From assembly GCA_948466265.1 (NCBI GenBank), contig CAOJZU010000020.1:1-27856 (forward strand): DNA of 27,856 nucleotides, written 5' to 3'. Under the pieces are notes generated by a model, which saw only the letters and a list, made by a program, of their open reading frames with translations, made no database searches and was not told where the DNA came from. This DNA comes from an uncultured Clostridium sp. GTDB lineage: Bacteria > Bacillota_A > Clostridia > TANB77 > CAG-508. The translations under genes were made by a program, and so were the position numbers. Positions 8,677-15,185 of the stretch are shown piece after piece. How positions within the stretch are numbered: the stretch's first letter is position 1; each line of letters opens with the position of its first letter.

Positions 8677-9198
8677 TTATTCCACTCCTTGCTGTCCATC
8701 TACATCAAATACAAAACCACATTTTGGACACTTGCATTGGAATTTATCGTCATTGAAATCGTTTAAATCTATTTCTGCATTATCATTCATAGTTTCTTCT
8801 GTTTCTTTAATAAGTTTGTTTATTTCTTTTTCTTCAAAACCTGTGATTGATAAATCAATATTGTTATTTTCTAATTCATTAAATATGCTTTCTAACTTTT
8901 GATAATCCCATTCTCCAGATATCTTATTAAGTGCTATGTTTAATAATTTTTCTTTATTCTTGTCAAAATCAACTATTATACAATCTATATCTTCATATTT
9001 TAGATCTTTTAAGACTTTAAGTCTCTGATGTCCACTTATTACTGTCATATCTGAATTAACTATAATTGGTGTAACATATCCAAATTCAATAATACTATTT
9101 TTTATCTTTTGGTATTCTTTGTCTTTTTCTGTTAGTTCTTTTCTGGGATTGTATGCTGCCATTTTTAAATCCCCTATTTTTAATTTTTTTAGATTCAT
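8677..9198 (-). CDS. ParB-like nuclease-domain protein with C-terminal zinc ribbon
   Basis: A 173-residue protein whose first 120 residues form a ParB/Srx-like domain (YNPRKELTEKDKEYQKIKNSIIEFG, then VISGHQRLKVLKDLKYE). They match the N-terminus of the ParB-methyltransferase two genes downstream almost motif for motif, including LNIALNKISGEWD and TGFEEKEINKL. The end carries CKCPKCGFVFD, half of a zinc ribbon or a knuckle. It may be the remnant of a second ParB-methylase fusion, or a specificity or adaptor partner of the C5 methylase encoded immediately after. ATG at 9198 has AGAAGGAAAAC upstream; the longer frame from 9228 has no ribosome binding site. Confidence 0.85.
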   Translation of the reverse strand: MNLKKLKIGDLKMAAYNPRKELTEKDKEYQKIKNSIIEFGYVTPIIVNSDMTVISGHQRLKVLKDLKYEDIDCIIVDFDKNKEKLLNIALNKISGEWDYQKLESIFNELENNNIDLSITGFEEKEINKLIKETEETMNDNAEIDLNDFNDDKFQCKCPKCGFVFDVDGQQGVE

Positions 9199-9280
9199 TT
9201 TGTTTTCCTTCTTTCTTAAAACATTCAACTTGCTTATAGCAATTTTTACATTCTCTTCTCATACACATATCATATTTCAT
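9095..9280 (-). CDS. Small Cys-rich protein (first gene after the late terminator)
   Basis: A possible 61-residue protein starting MKYDMCMRRECKNCYKQVECFKK. The spacing C-x4-C-x2-C-x5-C suggests a small zinc-binding knuckle, as in other microproteins of this phage. ATG at 9280 has AGAAGG eight bases upstream and lies just after the poly-T tract of the late terminator, so it would be the first gene of the late operon. The C-terminal half is only Lys/Arg-rich and overlaps the ParB-like gene by about 100 bases in another frame, which is unusual and lowers confidence; only the N-terminal third looks selected. Confidence 0.5.
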   Translation of the reverse strand: MKYDMCMRRECKNCYKQVECFKKEGKQNESKKIKNRGFKNGSIQSQKRTNRKRQRIPKDKK

Positions 9281-9301
9281 ATCAAATACCTTCTTTTGCA
9301 T

Positions 9302-9336
9302 AAAAAAAGAACCTGTAAAAACCGATTTACAAGTTC
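9302..9336 (-). terminator. Strong rho-independent terminator in front of the late operon
   Basis: On the minus strand an 11-base-pair stem GAACTTGTAAA/TTTACAGGTTC (one G-T pair) with a six-base loop is followed by seven T residues. It is the strongest terminator in the window. It sits between the late regulator gene and the late operon, only about 60 bases downstream of a perfect promoter. Confidence 0.85.
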
Positions 9337-9404
9337 GTTTTATCTATATTATTTCAAAAAATAAAAGGGGATTTATTCTTTTAAACATATTTTTTGATGT
9401 TATT

Positions 9405-9433
9405 ATTATAAATTATTGACAATGACATGTCAA
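9405..9433 (-). promoter_or_regulatory. Consensus sigma-A promoter for the late operon
   Basis: On the minus strand TTGACA (9433-9428) and TATAAT (9410-9405) are separated by exactly 17 bases, a perfect match to the vegetative consensus. Transcription would begin near 9398 and meet the terminator at 9336-9302 after about 60 nt. This suggests that the gate for late genes is terminator readthrough, or repression, rather than promoter strength. Confidence 0.85.
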
Positions 9434-9450
9434 GGACAAGTTTTGGACAA
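9415..9450 (-). promoter_or_regulatory. Operator-like repeats around the late promoter
   Basis: Two direct copies of TTGTCC lie 11 bases apart immediately upstream of the -35 box (plus-strand GGACAA at 9434-9439 and 9445-9450). The -35 box itself is half of a dyad TTGACA/TGTCAA with a six-base centre, running into the spacer, and TGACATGTCA is a perfect ten-base palindrome. These could bind the regulator encoded just upstream. No footprint data are available; this is inferred from symmetry and placement. Confidence 0.5.
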
Positions 9451-9467
9451 ATTTTGTTATTCAAAAA

Positions 9468-10058
9468 TTACATTTTTCTTATCCCATCAATACCAAACAT
9501 AAGCACTGCAATTTCTTCGATTGCTGAATTTGCATCTCTTCTAATTTGTCTCTCACTTATATGGTATTTTTCGGACATCATATTTATTTTTGGTTTATAT
9601 TCTCCAACAACATACAAGTCGTTTAGAATGTGGGCTTTTCTCTTTTTTTCTTCATTTTTACTTTGGTCCGCTTCGTATAAATAAAATTTTATAATTCTTT
9701 TTATATGCGTTAATATAATCTCTGTTCTTTTTTTCGATGCCAATATAGATTGAACTACGGTTACCTCATCATAAGATTGACAGAATAGTTTATCTAATAC
9801 CTCTTCTACCGTTGCAGTTTCTAAATCCTTTTCAGTAAAAGTTGCTTGTTTACAAGCCTTTACAAAATTTCTATAATTTTTAAATAATAATCTTGTATTT
9901 TTTATCTTAATATCATATGTTATTTTTTCTTTCAATCTTTCTTCATTTTTTGCTTGTTCAATCCCCTTTTTTATTCCTTTTGCTACTCCTTCAGTAACAA
10001 GTTGTTCTATTAATTCTAATAATTTACTTTCTCTCTCAGAAATTTCTATTTTATCCAT
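9468..10058 (-). CDS. Late-gene transcription regulator (ArpU/RinA-like)
   Basis: A 196-residue protein with no enzymatic motif. It has a Lys/Glu-rich helical N-terminus and middle, and a sigma-region-4-like helix-turn-helix at the C-terminus (INMMSEKYHISERQIRRDANSAIEEIAVLMFGIDG, about residues 158-192). This layout fits the ArpU/RinA/Xpf group that switches on late genes in Firmicute phages. Its place as last gene of the early region, directly before the late promoter and terminator, matches the position of lambda Q or RinA. It may activate the promoter through the TTGTCC repeats, or help RNA polymerase pass the terminator. ATG at 10058 has AGAAGG upstream. The family call is from architecture and context. 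Confidence 0.7.
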   Translation of the reverse strand: MDKIEISERESKLLELIEQLVTEGVAKGIKKGIEQAKNEERLKEKITYDIKIKNTRLLFKNYRNFVKACKQATFTEKDLETATVEEVLDKLFCQSYDEVTVVQSILASKKRTEIILTHIKRIIKFYLYEADQSKNEEKKRKAHILNDLYVVGEYKPKINMMSEKYHISERQIRRDANSAIEEIAVLMFGIDGIRKM

Positions 10059-10154
10059 ACAAAAACCTTCTTTCTTCTTAGGTAGATTGTATGCTATGAA
10101 CCTTAATAAATTATAATTCTATGACCTTTGATATGTATTACAATATTTCCTATT
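10059..10154 (-). promoter_or_regulatory. Gap before the late regulator with direct repeats
   Basis: On the minus strand AAGGTCATAG and AAGGTTCATAG lie about 25 bases apart on either side of a TATAAT. No good -35 box stands at the right distance, so if this is a promoter it would need an activator. It may only be the leader of the regulator gene. Confidence 0.3.
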
Positions 10155-10310
10155 TTATTTTTGATACATTTTCAATTCTCTTACTAATGTATCTATTGCT
10201 TCGATATATCCATAACTATCTGTATTATCTTTTCTTACCTGGATATACTGCTTATTTTTCATCTTCTGTTTTAGTTCGTTTGCCTTTTTTATTGCTTCCT
10301 TTGTTTCCAT
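10155..10310 (-). CDS. Small phage protein of unknown function
   Basis: A 51-residue, Lys-rich protein, METKEAIKKANELKQKMKN followed by KQYIQVRKDNTDSYGYIEAIDTLVRELKMYQK, probably two helices around a short strand. The ATG at 10310 has AGGAGG twelve bases upstream; a longer frame from 10406 lies inside the neighbouring gene and lacks a ribosome binding site. The start overlaps the end of the 121-residue gene upstream. No family is recognised. Confidence 0.65.
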   Translation of the reverse strand: METKEAIKKANELKQKMKNKQYIQVRKDNTDSYGYIEAIDTLVRELKMYQK

Positions 10311-10617
10311 CTTCTGTACTTGCCTCCTGTTCTTTTGGAATGTCCATATATAATTGTTTTTCAATAAAATTCTCCCAATATGGACTATCTGTAAATGTAA
10401 CCTCAAAGAACATTTGATTATTTTGATTTCCTAATACAGATTGATAACCATTTAATACTCTCCATTTTTTCTTTTGTGCATCCCATAAAGGTTTGCCTAT
10501 TAATAATAATATTTGGACCCATCCTAATTTTTGATTAGTTACTATTTGATTTTCTTCATTGTCAATTTTTTTAGGAATTCCACTTGTTTCTGTCACATTA
10601 TCTTTTTTCTTTGGCAT
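10252..10617 (-). CDS. Hypothetical phage protein (121 aa)
   Basis: It has a polar N-terminus (MPKKKDNVTETSGIPKK), a central folded-looking part (LGWVQILLLIGKPLWDAQKKKWRVLNGYQ, then MFFEVTFTDSPYWENFIEKQLYMDIP) and a Lys/Glu-rich disordered tail. GGAGGTAAAGAAA before the ATG at 10617 supports the start. It follows the MetK-like gene fragment by 27 bases and could be co-expressed with it. I do not recognise the family. Confidence 0.75.
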   Translation of the reverse strand: MPKKKDNVTETSGIPKKIDNEENQIVTNQKLGWVQILLLIGKPLWDAQKKKWRVLNGYQSVLGNQNNQMFFEVTFTDSPYWENFIEKQLYMDIPKEQEASTEDGNKGSNKKGKRTKTEDEK

Positions 10618-10644
10618 TTTCTTTACCTCCGTTCATATTATTCT

Positions 10645-10890
10645 TTAAAATAAGCCCCATTCTGCAAATTTCTCAAATCCACCTTTTGTTTGGATGTATT
10701 TTCTTGCTTGTTCTACTATTTCTTCATATGGTTTTCCATCTACAAATTCATCTCCAATAGCACAACTTAATTCTACTGGTTTTCCTATTTTCTGTGCTTT
10801 CATAAACACATATATATTTATGCTTACATCAGCTTTTGACAAATCTTTTCCGTGTAGTCCGTCCTCCTGTAATGCTATCTCCCATATCAC
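10645..10890 (-). pseudogene. metK: C-terminal part of MetK-like protein in a shifted frame
   Basis: This frame continues the SAM synthetase homology after the first frame leaves it. The homologous part begins about GLHGKDLSKADVS, equivalent to GGGAFSGKDPTKVDRS of MetK. It then reads SINIYVFMKAQKIGKPVELSCAIGDEFVDGKPY, equivalent to the conserved ARYVAKNIVAAGLA...AIG segment, and a last helix, IVEQARKYIQTKGGFEKFAEWGLF. The first ten codons from the nominal ATG at 10890 are only the shifted reading of the upstream sequence. There is no good start of its own, so it is either dead or made by +1 frameshifting from the upstream frame. Even joined, the protein would be about 264 residues against roughly 390 in cellular enzymes. 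Confidence 0.7.
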
Positions 10891-11440
10891 TTCCTAATTT
10901 TCTATTTGTAGCTCCAGTATCAACATTTGTTCCACCTATCCAATCTCCTAATGGATTTATTATTGCAGTTGGATAAATACTTTTTAATTCTTCTGTTTTT
11001 GCATTACTCTGACATATAATTACTTTATTTTTTGGCATATCTAATATATATTTACCATCACTATTATACTTATTATAAATTTGATGTGCTAAATAACTTA
11101 TTTGCTGTTGTTCTTCTGTTAATGGCATTCCTTTGAATATTCCATTATCCCCACATCTTACTTTTCCTTTTTGATTATTTGCTAAATATTCATCTTGTTT
11201 TGCTGCTATTATTTCTATTGCAATATTATTTGTTCTAGTAATTCTATATACAATCTCAAATATATCTGTTTCATTATACTTAACAGAACTTTCTATTATT
11301 ATTTTGCAATGTCCATGTCCTATTAATACTTCAACTGCTATTTTAGGATTTTCTTGTAGTTTATATCCTAAATCTACTATTGCACCTGCTATTCTATCTG
11401 CTATTTTATCTGGATGATCCGGATTTACTTTTTCTATCAT
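10829..11440 (-). CDS. metK: SAM synthetase (MetK) homologue, N-terminal part, frameshifted
   Basis: Methionine adenosyltransferase makes SAM from methionine and ATP. This frame has HPDKIADRIAGAIVD (residues 9-23, the conserved GHPDK block), IAVEVLIGHGHCKIIIE, RCGDNGIFKG (96-104, equivalent to GAGDQG), MPKNKVIICQSN and INPLGDWIGGTNVDTGATNRKLGSD (161-185, equivalent to the INPTG and GLTGRK blocks). It leaves homology after DSITGG (about 193) and runs ten more codons to a stop. Removing one base at plus-strand 10861 would restore GGGLHGKD and join the downstream frame. An AGGAGG precedes the shift point, as in programmed +1 sites. The N-terminus also lacks the usual SESVTEG lead. Two SAM-using methylases are encoded nearby. 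Start ATG 11440 has GGAGGAAAG upstream. Confidence 0.8.
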   Translation of the reverse strand: MIEKVNPDHPDKIADRIAGAIVDLGYKLQENPKIAVEVLIGHGHCKIIIESSVKYNETDIFEIVYRITRTNNIAIEIIAAKQDEYLANNQKGKVRCGDNGIFKGMPLTEEQQQISYLAHQIYNKYNSDGKYILDMPKNKVIICQSNAKTEELKSIYPTAIINPLGDWIGGTNVDTGATNRKLGSDMGDSITGGRTTRKRFVKS

Positions 11441-11441
11441 T

Positions 11442-11954
11442 TTACTTTCCTCCTAATATTAAATTTAATTTGTTATCAATATTTTTGAATACTACCATAA
11501 AACTATCTTGACTTGAAAAGAAATTTACACTCATTTGCACTATTGTGTTTTTTAGTCCTTCTATTTGTTCTGTATGTTGTTTTTGTAATGTTTTTATAGC
11601 AAATTCGTGTTGTTGTTTTAGTTCCTTATTTTCTCTTCTTAATTTGCAGAATTCATCAAATCTTACTTCTTCTAGCTTAGAAATGTTTACTTCTTCAAGT
11701 AAACCTACTGCATCTAAATCATAAATGAACCTGCCTTTTTTCTCTATATATCCTACCCATTCCTGATCTGCTGCATCTTGATACAATCTTGTTTTTATAA
11801 GTCTATCATCTTTGTTAATTTCAATAGTTTCAAAATATGTCCATCCTTTATTTGTATCTTTCATCACTCTCTTTGAGTAATTTCCTTGTTTGTCTTTTTC
11901 ATATCCAAATTGTTCTAACTCCTTTAAATCTCTTTCAAATTTAATTCTATACAT
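11442..11954 (-). CDS. Hypothetical phage protein with coiled coil
   Basis: A 170-residue protein. The N-terminal half looks like a small beta-rich domain (MYRIKFERDLKELEQFGYEK, GWTYFETIEINKDDRLIKTRLYQDAADQEW, GYIEKKGRFIYDLDAVGLL). The second half is a coiled coil (about residues 100-145, KLRRENKELKQQHEFAIKTLQKQHTEQIEGLKN) with a hydrophobic end. ATG at 11954 is preferred to 11960 because GGAGG is nine rather than three bases away. Its start overlaps the previous gene by eight bases. Function unknown. Confidence 0.75.
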   Translation of the reverse strand: MYRIKFERDLKELEQFGYEKDKQGNYSKRVMKDTNKGWTYFETIEINKDDRLIKTRLYQDAADQEWVGYIEKKGRFIYDLDAVGLLEEVNISKLEEVRFDEFCKLRRENKELKQQHEFAIKTLQKQHTEQIEGLKNTIVQMSVNFFSSQDSFMVVFKNIDNKLNLILGGK

Positions 11955-12210
11955 TTTCATTTACCTCCATTTTTAATATTTTTAATAACTGCATCCAACA
12001 TTCTTTATCACACTCATCACCATAACTAATTGGATGTTCTATATCTCTAATTATTACTTGCTTGTCCTTATTAGTTATGAGATGTAAGTTATTTTTTATG
12101 AACTCACAGGTCCATTGAACCATGTATGTTCTTCTTCCTAGTGCATATCTTTCTGCTCCTACTATCATTGCACTTATATCTTCTATTTTCCCATTTAAAT
12201 TCACTTGCAT
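11947..12210 (-). CDS. Conserved phage protein of unknown function
   Basis: An 87-residue protein, MQVNLNGKIEDISAMIVGAERYALGRRTYMVQWTCEF, then NLHLITNKDKQVIIRDIEHP and CDKECWMQLLKILK. The block GAERYALGRRTY is, from memory, common in Firmicute phage proteins of unknown function, so this is probably a conserved family. ATG at 12210 has AAAGGAAAAG upstream; the frame could extend to an ATG at 12234 overlapping the previous stop, but that one lacks a ribosome binding site. Confidence 0.8.
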   Translation of the reverse strand: MQVNLNGKIEDISAMIVGAERYALGRRTYMVQWTCEFIKNNLHLITNKDKQVIIRDIEHPISYGDECDKECWMQLLKILKMEVNENV

Positions 12211-12233
12211 ATTCTTTTCCTTTCTACTGTTCA

Positions 12234-12821
12234 TTACTGTTCAAAGCTGTTCAATTTTCTAATTGCCTCTTCCAATTTTTCATTATCAAATCCAGTATTA
12301 AAGTTAGTATGTATAATGTGTTTTTCTTCAAATTGTTCTACAATATCTTTTATTTCATCATCTAAAATTAAATAATTATCTGCTTTCCCATATTGTTCAT
12401 CTTCAAGAAAATCCTTTATTTCTAGTCCTCTTTTTCCACTACTTAAACTTATCGTAGTTGCAAATATTCGCATTCCATATTCTGCAAGTCTTGAATTTAC
12501 TATTCCAATATCCACTTGGTTTAATCGCCATGTCGAACTTAATACTATTTTTACATTATAATTTTGTTTTTGTAATTCCTGGTTCAATTTCATCAAATTA
12601 CTTAAACATTTTGGATCAAAAGGAAAACAGTTCATACTCATAATTCCTTTTACTTTATGTCTTTCAAAGCACTCATTCCAGTATTTCATATTGTTTAGTA
12701 CACCATCTATATCTAAAAATATATAAAATAATTTTTCTTTTTTCGTTTCATCATAATAGCATCCAGGGCATCCCATTTTTTCTACTTGGCAATGTTGCCA
12801 CTCTTTATCAGTACATTTCAT
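12234..12821 (-). CDS. HAD-superfamily phosphatase (SAK-type HAD domain)
   Basis: A 195-residue HAD hydrolase. Motif I is FLDIDGVLNN (nucleophile and acid/base Asp pair). Motif II is KIVLSSTWRLN, and motif IV is LILDDEIKD. The SSTWR form with a short cap is the pattern of the HAD domain seen in Swiss-army-knife RNA-repair proteins and many phage genes, suggesting an end-healing polynucleotide or small-molecule phosphatase. The N-terminus adds a Cys/His cluster (C3, H10, C11, C18, C21 in MKCTDKEWQHCQVEKMGCPGC), probably a zinc knuckle, unusual for a plain HAD enzyme. GGAGGTACGAAAG precedes the ATG. The substrate is not known; no RNA ligase was found nearby. Confidence 0.85.
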   Translation of the reverse strand: MKCTDKEWQHCQVEKMGCPGCYYDETKKEKLFYIFLDIDGVLNNMKYWNECFERHKVKGIMSMNCFPFDPKCLSNLMKLNQELQKQNYNVKIVLSSTWRLNQVDIGIVNSRLAEYGMRIFATTISLSSGKRGLEIKDFLEDEQYGKADNYLILDDEIKDIVEQFEEKHIIHTNFNTGFDNEKLEEAIRKLNSFEQ

Positions 12822-12871
12822 TCTTTCGTACCTCCTTCACATCTAAATTTATAATCACTACACTCATAATT

Positions 12872-13006
12872 TTAATATGTATATGTACTATGTTTATCAC
12901 ACCATACAATGCTAGGATTTTTTTCTTTATATCCACAATTATACTTGCAATTATTACAAGTGCCATCATCTATTATTTCTTTTCCTGTTGGGAATTCAAT
13001 TATCAT
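12872..13006 (-). CDS. Cys-rich microprotein (44 aa)
   Basis: A short gene, MIIEFPTGKEIIDDGTC NNCKYNCGYKEKNPSIVWCDKHSTYTY (read without the space). CNNCKYNC followed by WCDKH gives four Cys and a His, a plausible single zinc site. GGAGG stands eleven bases before the ATG at 13006, inside the stop region of the upstream gene, so translation is coupled. About 50 bases without features separate it from the HAD gene. Conserved Cys spacing and the ribosome binding site argue that it is real. Confidence 0.75.
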   Translation of the reverse strand: MIIEFPTGKEIIDDGTCNNCKYNCGYKEKNPSIVWCDKHSTYTY

Positions 13007-13009
13007 TTA

Positions 13010-13312
13010 TTACCATTCCTCCACATCAAGATTATATCTTTCACATATTTCTTTAGATACTTCTGCTGTTTTTGCTAATGTCCTTAAAATCTCTATTTGT
13101 GCTTCTATAGGAAGTTTCATCATATTTTTTGTAACACAATTTGAATATTTTACATTGTCTTGTATAGTAAGCTGTAAATTAAAGTATTCGTTTTCTCGTG
13201 CTTGATATGCATCTCTTATACTATTGGCCATATTCACTAAGAATTTTTGAACTTCTTGCTTTTTTGTTTTTTGTTTTTTAGATTCTTCTTTTTGTTTCTC
13301 CTCACTTAACAT
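13010..13312 (-). CDS. Hypothetical helical phage protein (100 aa)
   Basis: Mostly helical: a Lys/Glu/Gln-rich N-terminal stretch (about 25 residues), then VQKFLVNMANSIRDAYQARENEYFNLQLTIQDNVKYSNCVTKNMMKLPIEAQIEILRTLAKTAEVSKEICERYNLDVEEW. GGAGGTACAG precedes the ATG at 13312, and the start overlaps the end of the ASCH gene. No family is recognised. Confidence 0.75.
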   Translation of the reverse strand: MLSEEKQKEESKKQKTKKQEVQKFLVNMANSIRDAYQARENEYFNLQLTIQDNVKYSNCVTKNMMKLPIEAQIEILRTLAKTAEVSKEICERYNLDVEEW

Positions 13313-13638
13313 TCTGTACCTCCAATATTTTTAAAATCTCTAGTATGTAGTATTCTTTTCCGCTTCTCTGCTCCCCATTCTTCTTTGCCTTGTCCTCTAT
13401 AAACATGACAATAGCATATAATACTTGGACTGTCTTTTTTGTAGCCATTTCTTAATTTTACATGTCCGTATTGCTCTACATTTTTATTGTTAAGCAAATA
13501 TTCTAAACCTACACCCCATGATATTTGACTTCTAAAAAGCCTACTTGCCCAATATGGTTTTATTTCTCTGTATTCTTCTTTCTTTTTTCCTGATTTAATC
13601 ATATCAAACCATTGCTTTTTTATTGGTAATACTAACAT
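13306..13638 (-). CDS. ASCH-domain protein
   Basis: A 110-residue protein with the ASCH signature LPIKKQWFDMIKSGKKKEEYREIKPYW near the N-terminus, then KNVEQYGHVKLRNGYKKDSPSIICYCHVYRGQGKEEWG. ASCH domains have a PUA-like fold and bind RNA or nucleobases; some phage members are small nucleases or hydrolases. The KxGxKxxExR pattern (SGKKKEEYRE) is the putative active or binding groove. AGGAGG precedes the ATG at 13638. It is embedded in overlapping small genes of the accessory operon. The exact activity cannot be told. Confidence 0.85.
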   Translation of the reverse strand: MLVLPIKKQWFDMIKSGKKKEEYREIKPYWASRLFRSQISWGVGLEYLLNNKNVEQYGHVKLRNGYKKDSPSIICYCHVYRGQGKEEWGAEKRKRILHTRDFKNIGGTEC

Positions 13639-13868
13639 TTATCATTCCTCCTTGTGAATGAATATTCTCTTAATTTATCATCACTAAATTTAATATTATT
13701 TGGTGTTACTTCCTCTATTTGACCATTTTCATATTCTACTATTCCTACTTCAAATTCCTGTCCTAGTAAATTTTTTGTATGTACCCATCTATGAAATAAT
13801 GCTTTTTTACGATTTATATAACATGGCCTTAATTCTTGTTTTATTACTATATCATTAAAACTTGCCAT
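13632..13868 (-). CDS. Conserved small phage protein
   Basis: A 78-residue protein, ELRPCYINRKKALFHRWVHTKN then GIVEYENGQIEEVTPNNIKFSD. This resembles a recurrent Firmicute phage family with the block LRPCxVNGKKALFHRWV and GLVEYEDGTV (from memory), of unknown function. GGAGGAAGAATAA precedes the ATG. It overlaps the ASCH gene start by seven bases. Confidence 0.8.
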   Translation of the reverse strand: MASFNDIVIKQELRPCYINRKKALFHRWVHTKNLLGQEFEVGIVEYENGQIEEVTPNNIKFSDDKLREYSFTRRNDKC

Positions 13869-14273
13869 TTATTCTTCCTCCTTTTCCGCTTCAATGTTAA
13901 TTGTTTCAATAACTTTTTGTACTGCTAATGGTGTGTATTGTATTTCACTTTCTCTAAATGCATTAGTAACTATTTCAGCATCATTTCTTTGCATTCCACA
14001 GCCCATTAGTAACTTTTTAAATCTTTTTCTTGTAATTTTATTTAATCCATGCATTTTAAGAATTTGTTTTACTTTTTCTTCTGGGATTTCAATGGTCATT
14101 GATATTTCTCCACTTGTCATACCTTCTACTCCATATTTCATAGCATCTATCGCATCATCTTCGTTGCTTTCTGCAACACTTATATCAATTGCTTTAAGTC
14201 CTTTTGGTTCTTCATTTTCATTTGTTTGCACAAAGACCTTTTCTGGTACTAATTCACTATTTTCTGTTGGCAT
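13869..14273 (-). CDS. Hypothetical phage protein (134 aa)
   Basis: The N-terminal third is acidic and probably disordered. The middle reads EGMTSGEISMTIEIPEEKVKQILKMHGLNKITRKRFKKLLMGCGMQRNDAEIVTNAFRE, which looks like two helical, possibly helix-turn-helix, units. The acidic tail (EAEKEEE) ends at 13869. AGAGGAGAAATAAT precedes the ATG at 14273. A DNA-binding role is possible but unproven. Confidence 0.7.
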   Translation of the reverse strand: MPTENSELVPEKVFVQTNENEEPKGLKAIDISVAESNEDDAIDAMKYGVEGMTSGEISMTIEIPEEKVKQILKMHGLNKITRKRFKKLLMGCGMQRNDAEIVTNAFRESEIQYTPLAVQKVIETINIEAEKEEE

Positions 14274-14274
14274 A

Positions 14275-14472
14275 TTATTTCTCCTCTCCTAAAATTTCTT
14301 TGTATGCTTTCTTGCATTTTCTTCCTTCTATTTCAAACAACACTTTTGCAAAATCGACTTCACCATTTTCATCAAAATACTCTTTTATTATCATAAATAG
14401 TGGAAGCTGTCCTTTACCCCTAAAACTAAATATAATTCCGGTCTTTTCTCCTTTTATTTCTAATGATGGCAT
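14275..14472 (-). CDS. Hypothetical small phage protein (65 aa)
   Basis: MPSLEIKGEKTGIIFSFRGKGQLPLFMIIKEYFDENGEVDFAKVLFEIEGRKCKKAYKEILGEEK-type sequence: two or three strands followed by two helices. GAAAGGAGAAACAAT precedes the ATG at 14472, and the next gene starts one base after its stop. No family is recognised. Confidence 0.7.
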   Translation of the reverse strand: MPSLEIKGEKTGIIFSFRGKGQLPLFMIIKEYFDENGEVDFAKVLFEIEGRKCKKAYKEILGEEK

Positions 14473-14486
14473 ATTGTTTCTCCTTT

Positions 14487-15185
14487 CTATTTAATAGATT
14501 CTATATTTCTATACACATCGTTTAAAACATCGAGTTCAATTTCTAAATTGTTCGTTAATTCTTCTTGAATAGGTCCATCATGTCTTATTTTCCATAACTT
14601 ATTACTTTTTTCTCTTATATCATTATGTAGTTTTATTTTATAGTCTTGTAATTGGTTATAAAAAAAGTATTTAATCTTATCTCTTTGCTTTTCTCTTTCC
14701 CTATTTAAGCCTCTTACCATTCCATAATACAATTGCTGATCTATTCCATCTATTAACTTTTGCTTTCTTGCTTTTTTCTTCAGATAAAGATATTTACCAT
14801 TGTAACTATAGACACCTATTTCTTTTGGTATCTCATTTCTAATCTGTTCATATAATTCATCTGGCATAAGATAATAATTATAATTTCCTACAAAACTTTT
14901 AATTGCTTTACTATGGAAATCTGATTTCGTAATCTTTATTTCATAGCAAACCCATCCTTTTTGAGAATTCAACTCTAATATATCTACTATTTCTGTTCTT
15001 ATATGTTTTCCCTCAACTTGCATATATCTAGGATTTGTATGAAATTCTTTAAGAGAAACATTTGCAGGCATGTCTTTAATCCATGCTCTTTCAAAACTAC
15101 ATTCTGGACACATAAACACTCCCATTTTAGAAAATTGCTTTAATGCTTGATTTTCTATTTCCAATGTTAATTCACTTTTACTCAT
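14487..15185 (-). CDS. MmcB-like PD-(D/E)XK nuclease-fold protein
   Basis: A 232-residue protein with a restriction-endonuclease-like core: TEIVDILELN (Asp68), then WVCYEIKITKSDFHSK (Glu82, Lys84), then YNYYLMPDELYEQIRNEIPKEIGVYSY. This is the arrangement of MmcB-type DNA-repair nucleases, in which D...ExK binds the metal. Near the N-terminus CPEC (residues 26-29) could be part of a zinc site. The C-terminal third is helical and Lys-rich (REREKQRDKIKYFFYNQLQDYKIKLHNDIREKSNK). Its start overlaps the DUF3789 gene stop (ATGA). It may process recombination or replication intermediates. The family call is from the core motif. Confidence 0.75.
   Translation of the reverse strand: MSKSELTLEIENQALKQFSKMGVFMCPECSFERAWIKDMPANVSLKEFHTNPRYMQVEGKHIRTEIVDILELNSQKGWVCYEIKITKSDFHSKAIKSFVGNYNYYLMPDELYEQIRNEIPKEIGVYSYNGKYLYLKKKARKQKLIDGIDQQLYYGMVRGLNREREKQRDKIKYFFYNQLQDYKIKLHNDIREKSNKLWKIRHDGPIQEELTNNLEIELDVLNDVYRNIESIK

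Noticed and set aside
7644..9198. Complete restriction-modification system around the C5 methylase
   Set aside because: No restriction endonuclease was found nearby; the neighbours are ParB-like and terminase genes, so solitary phage methylases fit better.
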